Assembly (NCBI GenBank): GCA_002454045.1
Contig: DKID01000031.1
Location: 1 to 38,034, forward strand
Direction of reading: 5' to 3'
DNA: 38,034 nucleotides
Source of the DNA: Nitrospina sp. UBA6727
GTDB taxonomy: Bacteria > Nitrospinota > Nitrospinia > Nitrospinales > VA-1
Shown: one piece after another, positions 1 through 6,895 of the stretch
Layout: every line of letters starts with the position of its first letter
Position numbering within the stretch: position 1 is the first letter of the stretch
Program-made: the position numbers and the translations under genes
Notes under the pieces: generated by a model
The model's database searches: none
The model's input: the letters and a program-made list of their open reading frames with translations, nothing else
What the model was told of the DNA's origin: nothing

Positions 1-78
1 GTAGGCGGCCGCATCGGCACGCAATACGTCTGGTGACTCGGCGGGAGGGATGGCGGCGGCTGATGCCGCGGGCGAAAA

Positions 79-127
79 TGACGGCGAAAGTTCTCCGTCG
101 TCCCGGCGATGGAGTGACGGCGAAAGT
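79..127. repeat. 13-bp direct repeat, two copies 36 bp apart
   Basis: The 13-mer TGACGGCGAAAGT occurs at 79-91 and again at 115-127. The left edge of the window (1-182) is GC-rich and contains no gene I can support. The repeat may be part of a small non-coding element, but only two copies are visible here. Confidence 0.5.
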
Positions 128-128
128 G

Positions 129-150
129 TCACCATCGCGATGGTGATTTT
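129..150. repeat. 18-bp perfect palindrome followed by TTTT
   Basis: TCACCATCGCGATGGTGA at 129-146 is its own reverse complement and is followed by four T residues. It lies 33 bp beyond the stop codon of the FGE-fold lipoprotein gene. It could be a protein-binding palindrome or a weak terminator for transcription coming from the left. The T run is too short to be sure. Confidence 0.4.
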
Positions 151-182
151 CTCACGCTATTATTATCGGGCTTTGCGCTGGG

Positions 183-1085
183 TTAGGTTAGGGACTTGGC
201 GCAGCGGAAACCTATGTAGTTAAAAATTTCGTTCATCACTTGACCATAGGTGGTCACCTTCGGGAAAACTTTGTTCTTGGGGTGTAGCCAAATTCGGTTG
301 GTGATACGCAATGCGCCGGCGGATGAATCGAAGGAACCGCCGCGCACGACTTTCCATTCTCCCGCCGTCGGTCCTTGCGGATTATTTTTCGTGCGGACTT
401 CATAATAAGGTTCATACCAGTCGTTGACCCACTCCCAAACATTTCCCATCATGTCGTAAAGACCATATTGATTTGGAGCTTTGCTGCCGACGGCGTGTGT
501 GGTTTCCGCCGAGTTATCTTTGAACCACGTGTAATCTTCGCGCACCATATTGCCCCAGAAGTAGCGGGTCGTCGCCCTCCCCCGCGCCGCATATTCCCAT
601 TCCGCTTCGCTGGGCAAGCGGCAGACATCTTGCGATTTCTTGATAAATTTCTGCGCGTCCAAAAAGTTGACTTGCTCGACGGGATGATTTTCCCCCGCGA
701 ACTTGGAGGGATTGAATCCCATCACTTTTTCCCAACGCGTTTGGGTGACTTCATATTTGCCCATATAGAAATCGTCGACGCAAACTTCATGCTCCGGTTT
801 TTCATCTTCCTGCGCGTAATCGTTTCCCATGATGAAACATCCGCCTTTTATGAAAGCCATCCCGTCGGGAGCTTCGCGGATTTTTGCTTGGTCTTCGGGG
901 GAAAATTGAATCGGCACCACCCGCCGACTAGGTTTGGCGGGGGATTCTTCTGACACCTCCGGCAACTCGGAAAAACTTGGGTGGATTTCCTGACCGGCTT
1001 GGTCTTCGGATTTTTCGGAGCAGGCGAAAAGCAGGGCGACGATGCTGATGAAAAATATTTTATGAAAATACATTCGCGGCGTCAT
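183..1085 (-). CDS. SUMF1/formylglycine-generating-enzyme-fold lipoprotein
   Basis: A 300-residue protein with a lipoprotein signal peptide (hydrophobic stretch 10-21, lipobox LLFAC with Cys22), so it is probably anchored in a membrane and faces the periplasm. From about residue 75 it carries an FGE-sulfatase domain: FIKGGCFIMG, HPVEQVNFLDA, CRLPSEAEWEYAARG, YGLYDMMGNVWEWVNDWY, VVRGGSF and the terminal GFRCA. The two catalytic cysteines of true formylglycine-generating enzymes (YCYRYRCA region) are absent; the matching stretch reads GALRITNR, so sulfatase activation is unlikely. It begins 12 bp after acetyl-CoA synthetase ends and is probably co-transcribed with it. Its function is unknown; ligand binding or assembly in the cell envelope is a guess. 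Confidence 0.88.
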   Translation of the reverse strand: MTPRMYFHKIFFISIVALLFACSEKSEDQAGQEIHPSFSELPEVSEESPAKPSRRVVPIQFSPEDQAKIREAPDGMAFIKGGCFIMGNDYAQEDEKPEHEVCVDDFYMGKYEVTQTRWEKVMGFNPSKFAGENHPVEQVNFLDAQKFIKKSQDVCRLPSEAEWEYAARGRATTRYFWGNMVREDYTWFKDNSAETTHAVGSKAPNQYGLYDMMGNVWEWVNDWYEPYYEVRTKNNPQGPTAGEWKVVRGGSFDSSAGALRITNRIWLHPKNKVFPKVTTYGQVMNEIFNYIGFRCAKSLT

Positions 1086-1097
1086 CGACTTGGCGTC

Positions 1098-3083
1098 CTA
1101 TCTTTTTTTAGAAAACATTTTCAGATGAGAAGATTTGAGGTCGTCCACCACGGATGGGTCCGCCAAAGTCGAGATGTCCCCCAATTGGTCGGCTTCATCG
1201 GCGGCGATTTTCCGCAAGATGCGCCGCATGATTTTCCCCGAACGGGTTTTAGGAAGCGCGGGAGCCCAGTGTATGACATCCGGCGCGGCGATCGGTCCAA
1301 TTTCTTTACGCACGAACTGCACTAAAGTTTTTTTCAACGCGTCATCTTGCAACACTCCGTCGATGAGGGAAACGTAGGCATAGATTCCTTGCCCTTTTAT
1401 TGCGTGGGGAAATCCCACCACCGCGGCTTCCGCAACATTTTCGTTGAGGACGAGCGCGGACTCCACTTCGGCGGTTCCGATTCTATGACCGGCGACATTG
1501 ATGACGTCGTCAACCCGCCCGGTAATCCAGTAATAACCGTCTTCATCGCGGCGGCAACCATCGCCGGTAAAATAATAACCGGGATAAAGTTTGAAATAAG
1601 TTTCTTCAAAACGATCGTGGTCGCCGTGAATCGTGCGCATTTGTCCCGGCCACGGTTCAGAAATCACCAACACTCCCGTCACCCCGTTGCCCGCAAGTAC
1701 CTTGCCGGTTTCCGCTGCGATCACCGCGGGCTTCACGCCAAAAAATGGCAAGGTCGCCGAGCCCGGTTTCGCGGGAGTGCAACCGGGAAGCGGCGTTATT
1801 AAAATGCCGCCGGTTTCCGTCTGCCACCAAGTGTCCACGATGGGGCAACGTTCCTTGCCGATATTTTTGTAATACCAACGCCACGCTTCCGGATTGATCG
1901 GCTCGCCGACCGTCCCCAAAATCCGCAAACTCGACAAGTCATATTTGGCGGGCGTTTCACCGCCGTGAGACATGAGTGCGCGGATCGCCGTCGGCGCGGT
2001 ATAAAATTGCGTGACTTTCAGTCGGTCGACGACATCCCAAAATCTTCCGACGTCGGGATAAGTGGGAATGCCTTCGAACATCACCGTCGTCGCTCCGTTT
2101 GCCAACGGTCCGTAGACGATGTACGAGTGACCCGTGACCCAGCCGATGTCCGCCGTGCACCACCAGATGTCGCCGTCATGATAATCAAAAATATATTTGT
2201 GAGTCAGCGCCGTGTAAACCATATATCCGCCGACGCTATGCTGAACTCCTTTGGGTTTTCCCGTTGAGCCGGAAGTGTAGAGGATAAACAGGGGGTCCTC
2301 CGCAGACATAACTTCTGCGGCGCAAACGGAATCGGCATGTTGCATTTCTTCGTGCCACCAGTAATCCCGGCCGGACTGCATCCGCGCGGAATTTTTTTCC
2401 GCCATCCTCCGCGACACGATACAAGTTTTGACGACGACGCCTGCCTCTTCGGCTAACTTCATCGCTTCGTCGGCGTTAGGTTTTAGGGGAACCGACTTCG
2501 CGCCGCGGAATCCGCCATCGCTGGTGATGAGAACGGTGCAAGCGGAATCCACAATTCGGTCCGCCAACGCCGTCGGTGAAAAGCCGCCGAAGATAATCGA
2601 GTGAATGGCTCCCACCCGCGCGCACGCCAGCATGGCGATGGCCAACTCCACCACCATGGGCATGTAGATGGAAACGTGGTCGCCCTTTTTCACGCCGCGC
2701 CGTTTCAGGACGTTGGCGAATTTACAAACTTCTGCGTGGAGTTGTCGGTAGGTCAGATGAATATTGTCGCCGGGCTCGTTGCCTTCCCACAAGATGGCGG
2801 TTTGGTTTCCGCGTTTTTCCAGATGACGGTCGAGGCAATTGACCGTGATGTTGGTTTCCGCCCCTTCGAACCATTTGATATACACCGCACCGTTTTTAAT
2901 ATTGTAATTGTAGTCGCGCACTCGGTTCCATTTTTTAAACCAAGTGAACTTTCCCGCTTCCTCCGCCCAAAACTTTTCCGGCTCGCGGATAGAACGCTCG
3001 TACATTTCCCGGTATTGCTCCATGTTTTGAATCAACGCTTTCGCGGAAACGGACTCGGGAGGATGATAGATTTCTTCGCTCAT
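1098..3083 (-). CDS. acs: Acetyl-CoA synthetase (AMP-forming)
   Basis: The 661-residue product activates acetate to acetyl-CoA through acetyl-AMP in the cytoplasm. Visible family motifs are the P-loop-like core YTSGSTGKPKGVQH, the substrate pocket stretch VDTWWQTETGG, YFTGDGCRRDEDGYYWITGR, VDDVINVAGHRIGTAEVE, and the C-terminal acetylatable-lysine motif PKTRSGKIMRR. Length fits bacterial Acs (about 650). I chose the ATG at 3083 because GGAG lies eight bases upstream and the product then starts MSEEIYHPP as in homologues. A longer in-frame start at 3170 would run into the upstream DUF1566 gene. It sits between two genes of C-type-lectin-like fold, an uncommon setting for acs. Confidence 0.96.
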   Translation of the reverse strand: MSEEIYHPPESVSAKALIQNMEQYREMYERSIREPEKFWAEEAGKFTWFKKWNRVRDYNYNIKNGAVYIKWFEGAETNITVNCLDRHLEKRGNQTAILWEGNEPGDNIHLTYRQLHAEVCKFANVLKRRGVKKGDHVSIYMPMVVELAIAMLACARVGAIHSIIFGGFSPTALADRIVDSACTVLITSDGGFRGAKSVPLKPNADEAMKLAEEAGVVVKTCIVSRRMAEKNSARMQSGRDYWWHEEMQHADSVCAAEVMSAEDPLFILYTSGSTGKPKGVQHSVGGYMVYTALTHKYIFDYHDGDIWWCTADIGWVTGHSYIVYGPLANGATTVMFEGIPTYPDVGRFWDVVDRLKVTQFYTAPTAIRALMSHGGETPAKYDLSSLRILGTVGEPINPEAWRWYYKNIGKERCPIVDTWWQTETGGILITPLPGCTPAKPGSATLPFFGVKPAVIAAETGKVLAGNGVTGVLVISEPWPGQMRTIHGDHDRFEETYFKLYPGYYFTGDGCRRDEDGYYWITGRVDDVINVAGHRIGTAEVESALVLNENVAEAAVVGFPHAIKGQGIYAYVSLIDGVLQDDALKKTLVQFVRKEIGPIAAPDVIHWAPALPKTRSGKIMRRILRKIAADEADQLGDISTLADPSVVDDLKSSHLKMFSKKR

Positions 3084-3127
3084 GTTTTTTTCTCCGACGC
3101 AACCATCTAAAAAAATGGCTGCTTTTT

Positions 3128-3559
3128 TTAAAGAGTCCGGACAGCTCGCGTCGCTTCGGTCAAGGTCCAAAGTCCGTCAGGATGGCTGAACTTTCCATCG
3201 CGGATATTCAGCACCCATGTGCGCATTCGACCCGGCACTTGTAGCGCGACCACGGAAAATCCGCCGCCGGACGCGAACTGATTGCTGATGCAAATGGTCT
3301 TGCCAAACTGGTCTGTATTTTCAAACTTCTCGTCGAACAAAGTCAACATTTCATCTTTTTCGGGGAGCCGCCAATCGTCATACCCGGCGTATTTTTTTTC
3401 GCGCAACTCGCGCACATAATCGACGCTGTCCTGATAGTTGACCCATTTTTTCAAATCGATCATGCTGTCGGTCTTGCACCACATCAAGCCTTGCGCTTTG
3501 CAGGTGACGGTGCCGTCGCCGTTGTCGATAAAAATATTTTCAGCGTGATTACAATTCAT
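3128..3559 (-). CDS. DUF1566 (Lcl C-terminal domain) protein
   Basis: A small protein of about 143 residues. It shows the hallmark sequence of the DUF1566/Lcl C-terminal family: FIDNGDGTVTCKAQGLMWCK near the start, then YAGYDDWRLPEKDEM and a C-terminal ATRAVRTL. Family members are related in fold to the C-type-lectin/FGE group and are often secreted. No signal peptide is visible with the ATG at 3559. An upstream in-frame ATG at 3607 (159 residues) has a hydrophobic-aromatic start but no better ribosome binding site, so the start is uncertain. It is 44 bp upstream of acs, on the same strand, and may be the first gene of that cluster. Function unknown. Confidence 0.75.
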   Translation of the reverse strand: MNCNHAENIFIDNGDGTVTCKAQGLMWCKTDSMIDLKKWVNYQDSVDYVRELREKKYAGYDDWRLPEKDEMLTLFDEKFENTDQFGKTICISNQFASGGGFSVVALQVPGRMRTWVLNIRDGKFSHPDGLWTLTEATRAVRTL

Positions 3560-3700
3560 AATGTTATAAAATTCTGTCCATGCTAAAAAGTTGGGATAAA
3601 ATACCACATCAACGTTTTTTTGTCAGTGGAGGCTCGGCTCGCCCGCCGCGGAAGCGCATAGCAAAGGCTTGCCGAGTTGCCATCATTTCGTGTTCGCCGT

Positions 3701-4078
3701 ATGTCTCAAACTCCTTCGCAACATAAAAAAGTTTTACTGACTCATCTCGATTGGAACCTGCAAAGGTTGGATGAAGTTTTGAAACAAGGCAGCAGCGATT
3801 ATTTCAAGAGTGCCGCGTTGCAACGGTTTGGATACGCCTACGTCATGGCCATAAAAACCATCCGCGGTTTTGCGGAGATTGACGACGGCACTGGCGATGA
3901 AGAATGTGTTGCGCGGGCGATACGAAACGGCTGGACGGAAGACCCGTCTCAATGGGCGGGAATGACGGCGGATTACAAACGCGTCAATCAAAAACCGACG
4001 GGGCGCGAGGCGGAAGTCATATACCAGAAACTTCCCCGCTATCTGCAAACTTTTAGAAAACTATATTCACGATTGTAA
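3701..4078 (+). CDS. HI0074/HEPN-type nucleotidyltransferase substrate-binding-like protein
   Basis: A helical protein of about 125 residues. The pattern LLTHLDWNLQRLDEVLKQ, then AALQRFGYAYVMAIKTIRGFA, then an ARAIRNGWTED-W-MTADYKRVNQ stretch and a final YLQTFRKLYSRL follows the HI0074 family, which normally pairs with a MNT-type minimal nucleotidyltransferase. No such partner lies next to it. The HEPN-like R-N-x(4)-H signature is degenerate here (KRVNQKPT, no histidine), so RNase activity is not expected. A TTG start at 3677 would add eight residues; neither start has a convincing ribosome binding site. It is divergent from the acs cluster. Confidence 0.65.
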   Translation: MSQTPSQHKKVLLTHLDWNLQRLDEVLKQGSSDYFKSAALQRFGYAYVMAIKTIRGFAEIDDGTGDEECVARAIRNGWTEDPSQWAGMTADYKRVNQKPTGREAEVIYQKLPRYLQTFRKLYSRL

Positions 4079-4212
4079 AGTCAAACGTCGCACTCGCCGC
4101 GAAGGTGGGCGGCGCGGCGGGCGAGGACGGCGGGATAATCTTCGTCCGCCGCGCGCGGTATTCTCACCTTGGCTTTCGTATTCAAAAGGATGAAAAGTTA
4201 TTGCGGGCGGCT

Positions 4213-4761
4213 TTACGCTAAGCGGATTTGTTTTAGTTTGTCCAAAGCTTTTTTTCTGTGGGAGATGGCGTTTTTTTCTTGCGGCGACATTTCACCGTAA
4301 GTTCGTTCATGACCTTCCGGAATGAAAATCGCATCCCAGCCAAAACCATTTTCGCCGCGGATTTTTTCCGCAAGAGTACCGGTCACTTCGCCGCGGGCAA
4401 GGCGCATATTCTGTCCATCATAAATGGCGACGCAACATATCGCCGTCGCCGCTCGGTCGCTAAAATCTTTGACCATCTTCAGCATCCCGTGACAACCCAC
4501 CGTTTCTTCAAACCATTTGACCAGCGCACCCGGCAAACCATTCCAAGCGTGGAACACCAATCCAGAGTCTTCCACCATCACCGGGCGTTGCAGAGCCGCG
4601 TAGGCTTGCCGGGCTTTGTGCCGAGCCACCGCATCTAAATCCGGAGTCTGGATTTCAAAAAGGTTGGGGACGGAAACCGGCGTAAGGGTGCGGTTAAGAA
4701 TTTCCCCCACCTCCCGCGCCTTGTCGGGATTTCCCGTTACAAACTTAAATTCGCTGGACAT
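4213..4761 (-). CDS. rdgB: RdgB/HAM1-type non-canonical purine NTP pyrophosphatase
   Basis: The 182-residue enzyme should hydrolyse XTP, dITP and ITP to monophosphates, cleaning the nucleotide pool. Motifs are FVTGNPDKAREV at the N-terminus, the metal/catalytic VEDSGL, GLPGALVKWF, NGFGWDAIFIPEGHERTYGEM and EKNAISHRKKAL. It is shorter than the roughly 197-residue E. coli enzyme and closer in length to archaeal and eukaryotic members. It is transcribed away from the lipoprotein-rlmN operon. Confidence 0.93.
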   Translation of the reverse strand: MSSEFKFVTGNPDKAREVGEILNRTLTPVSVPNLFEIQTPDLDAVARHKARQAYAALQRPVMVEDSGLVFHAWNGLPGALVKWFEETVGCHGMLKMVKDFSDRAATAICCVAIYDGQNMRLARGEVTGTLAEKIRGENGFGWDAIFIPEGHERTYGEMSPQEKNAISHRKKALDKLKQIRLA

Positions 4762-4823
4762 AACAACGCACCAAAAATGGCATCATCAAAAAACGCGCGA
4801 AGGTAAGCGTGGCCGCGCTCCGC

Positions 4824-4852
4824 TTGTCCTACATAGCATCCTGTGTTATACA
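4824..4852 (+). promoter_or_regulatory. Predicted sigma70-type promoter for lipoprotein-rlmN
   Basis: TTGTCC at 4824-4829 and TATACA at 4847-4852 are separated by 17 bp, about 55 bp ahead of the ATG at 4907. Recognised by eye only. Confidence 0.4.
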
Positions 4853-4906
4853 CTGACTTTTTTCACCATGCCGTTAGCCTCGTTCATTGTCCTCTAGCGT
4901 AAATTG

Positions 4907-5683
4907 ATGAAACCACTTATCCGACTGCTGGCGTATTCTTTTTTTTTCATCTCGCTCAATTCATGCAGCCGCATTTTTGAAGTGGACGCAGATGTGCAGG
5001 CTAGGCAAGCGTTGCTTGACCTGATGGAAATTCAGGAAAAGTTTTATCAGGAAAATAAGAGATACGCCACCCACTTTTCGGAGATTGAAAAGTATAATCT
5101 CCAATATCATTCCGGCATCGTTTACCTCGAAATAGAATCCGCGGAAAAAAATAAATACAGGGCGATTTCTCTCCCCGCGGAATCAACCACCGCGCGGGTG
5201 TTCGCTTACGACAGCGACCGTGGCGGATTTTATGAAATGGCGGCGGACGAAGTTTCGCAATATGTTTTGGGAGCATTGAAATATATCCGCGAGCAAAATC
5301 GCAAAAAAGATGTCAACGAATCGATCGCCTGGGTTTTGATTTTGGGAATGAGTTTTCTGGGACTGCGTTTTCATTTTCAATATAAATCGCGGGAGAACAA
5401 TCCGGCGATTTTGGCTTATACCCTGTGCTTGCCGCCGTTGGGTTGGTCGGTCGCCCTTCTCAATAGTATGGACGCGGACGTGGTATTCACCAGTTCCATC
5501 GCGCAATTCACTTGGGCTTGTTTCGGCGCGGCTTTATTGGCTTTGAGCGTGGGGAGCATTTGGTTGAAGAAAAATATAACCCTCCCGCCCCCTGCGCCTT
5601 TGTTGAGTTTAGTGGCATGCGCATTGATTATTTCCCTGTTAAGTGTCGGCGTTATGGTGCACACACTGAAAACTTTTGCATGA
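4907..5683 (+). CDS. Membrane lipoprotein with pilin-like segment and C-terminal membrane helices
   Basis: An unrecognised 258-residue protein. It opens with a lipoprotein signal (hydrophobic 8-19, SLNSC with Cys20). Residues 32-60, with QARQALLDLMEIQEKFYQEN followed by KRYATHF, look like the segment after the first helix in type IV pilins and pseudopilins, although the pilin prepilin motif is missing. About four hydrophobic helices follow (roughly 139-156, 166-184, 196-219, 231-252). A lipid anchor plus several later helices is an odd topology. The start is taken at ATG 4907, directly after an in-frame TTG at 4904. Its stop codon overlaps the rlmN start (ATGA), so the two are translationally coupled. 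Function unknown. Confidence 0.75.
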   Translation: MKPLIRLLAYSFFFISLNSCSRIFEVDADVQARQALLDLMEIQEKFYQENKRYATHFSEIEKYNLQYHSGIVYLEIESAEKNKYRAISLPAESTTARVFAYDSDRGGFYEMAADEVSQYVLGALKYIREQNRKKDVNESIAWVLILGMSFLGLRFHFQYKSRENNPAILAYTLCLPPLGWSVALLNSMDADVVFTSSIAQFTWACFGAALLALSVGSIWLKKNITLPPPAPLLSLVACALIISLLSVGVMVHTLKTFA

Positions 5684-6771
5684 ACAATAAAACCCTCGAC
5701 ACGTCCCGTCCGCAAAATTTCTTTGGAACCTCAGAGGCTAGGCTCAAAGAAATTTTTTCAAATTGGAAAGTTGAAACCTATCGGGTTCATCAGGTATTCA
5801 CCTGGGTCTATCATTATCGTTGTACGAATTTTAGTGAGATGACCAATCTTTCGAAATCTTTACGGTCGCGGTTGGCGGAGAATTTTTATTTCTCCCTTCC
5901 AAAAATTCAACATCGGACTCATTCAAAAGATGGGTCGACGAAGTATTCATTTGAATTGGATGACGGAGTGATTGTCGAAAGTGTCTGGATGCCGTCCGAT
6001 TCCAGAAACACTTTATGCCTTTCCACGCAAGCAGGGTGCCGCTTGAATTGTTCGTTCTGCCTGACAGCAAGTCTGGGACTGCAACGAAATTTAACAACAA
6101 GCGAAATCATCGGCCAATATCTCGCCGTCAACGGGGAGCAGGAAAACCAAATCACCAACATCGTTTTTATGGGCATGGGCGAACCGCTGGATAATTATGG
6201 CCCGGTTGTGGATGCTTTACATCTCATGACCTCGCCGGAGGCCATGAAAGTTTCAACAAGAAAGATAACCGTTTCCACCGCGGGACTCGTCGACAAAATG
6301 AAAACTTTTCAAAAGGAAAACTTGGCGATAAACCTAGCCGTTTCCCTCAATGCTTCCGACAACGCCACCCGCGACCAGTTGATGCCGATCAACAAAAAAT
6401 ATCCTATCGAGGTCTTGATCGACTGCCTCAAAAAATATCCACTAAAACCGCGGCGAAGACATACCATCGAATACGTCCTGCTCGCCGACGTCAATGATTC
6501 AGACGAAGATGCCCGCAGGCTGGCAAAATGGTTGCGGGATGTTCCCTGCAAGATCAACCTGATTCCCTTTAATTCTTTTGATTCCTCCGAATACAGGCCG
6601 CCCGCCGAAGAGAGAATTTTGCAATTCCAGAATTTTTTGATCGAACAAAATTTTTCTACATTCGTCAGACGAAACCGCGCCGCGGATATACTCGGTGCCT
6701 GCGGGCAACTCGCCGCGCAGTCAGCAGTGAACACTCCCGGCAGCAGCGGAGCGTCCTTTGAAAATCCTTGA
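5680..6771 (+). CDS. rlmN: Dual-specificity rRNA/tRNA adenine-C2 methyltransferase RlmN
   Basis: A radical-SAM enzyme of 363 residues that methylates C2 of A2503 in 23S rRNA and A37 in some tRNAs. The [4Fe-4S] motif CRLNCSFC (Cys120, 124, 127), the SAM-contacting GMGEPLDNY, RRRHTIEYVLL, and the two methyl-transfer cysteines (Cys113 in TLCLSTQ and Cys341 in GACGQL) are all present. I start it at the ATG at 5680, overlapping the preceding stop; the frame is open further upstream but that sequence is the out-of-frame lipoprotein gene. The last 18 residues, rich in Ser, Gly and Ala, extend past the usual end. Confidence 0.95.
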   Translation: MNNKTLDTSRPQNFFGTSEARLKEIFSNWKVETYRVHQVFTWVYHYRCTNFSEMTNLSKSLRSRLAENFYFSLPKIQHRTHSKDGSTKYSFELDDGVIVESVWMPSDSRNTLCLSTQAGCRLNCSFCLTASLGLQRNLTTSEIIGQYLAVNGEQENQITNIVFMGMGEPLDNYGPVVDALHLMTSPEAMKVSTRKITVSTAGLVDKMKTFQKENLAINLAVSLNASDNATRDQLMPINKKYPIEVLIDCLKKYPLKPRRRHTIEYVLLADVNDSDEDARRLAKWLRDVPCKINLIPFNSFDSSEYRPPAEERILQFQNFLIEQNFSTFVRRNRAADILGACGQLAAQSAVNTPGSSGASFENP

Positions 6772-6796
6772 CTTCGCCCACCCCGTGTGCTATCCC
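6768..6796 (+). promoter_or_regulatory. Predicted promoter for the CydA-like/diheme cytochrome operon
   Basis: TTGACT (6768-6773), a 17-bp spacer and TATCCC (6791-6796). The -10 is a poor match, but a very similar arrangement (TTGACT-N17-TACCCT) precedes the tetraheme cytochrome gene on the other strand. The -35 overlaps the rlmN stop codon. Confidence 0.35.
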
Positions 6797-6817
6797 TCTA
6801 CATTCCTTAATCTTCTT

Positions 6818-6850
6818 AACCTCAAAACGAGTGAAAAAAGTATTGAGGTT
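6818..6850 (+). other. Inverted repeat in the 5' leader of the CydA-like gene
   Basis: AACCTCAA at 6818-6825 pairs with TTGAGGTT at 6843-6850 in the leader ahead of the start codon at 6896. It could form a hairpin in the mRNA or be an operator. No T run follows, so it is not a standard terminator. Confidence 0.35.
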
Positions 6851-6895
6851 TTCCGCGAACTTGTCGCCTTGCTGACAGACAACTCACCGTAATTG

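Noticed and set aside
1..182. A short plus-strand open frame entering from the left edge and ending near 145
   Set aside because: Arg-rich translation of GC-rich sequence without domain or homologous feel; more likely non-coding.
375..953. A 192-codon plus-strand open frame over the FGE-like lipoprotein
   Set aside because: Antisense shadow; the minus-strand product has a signal peptide and full domain.
3084..3170. An extended start for acetyl-CoA synthetase at 3170
   Set aside because: The extension overlaps the DUF1566 gene and lacks homologous sequence; the ATG at 3083 has GGAG.
5512..5679. An extended start for rlmN inside the lipoprotein gene
   Set aside because: The upstream part is another reading frame of the lipoprotein gene; the ATG at 5680 gives the family-typical N-terminus and ATGA coupling.
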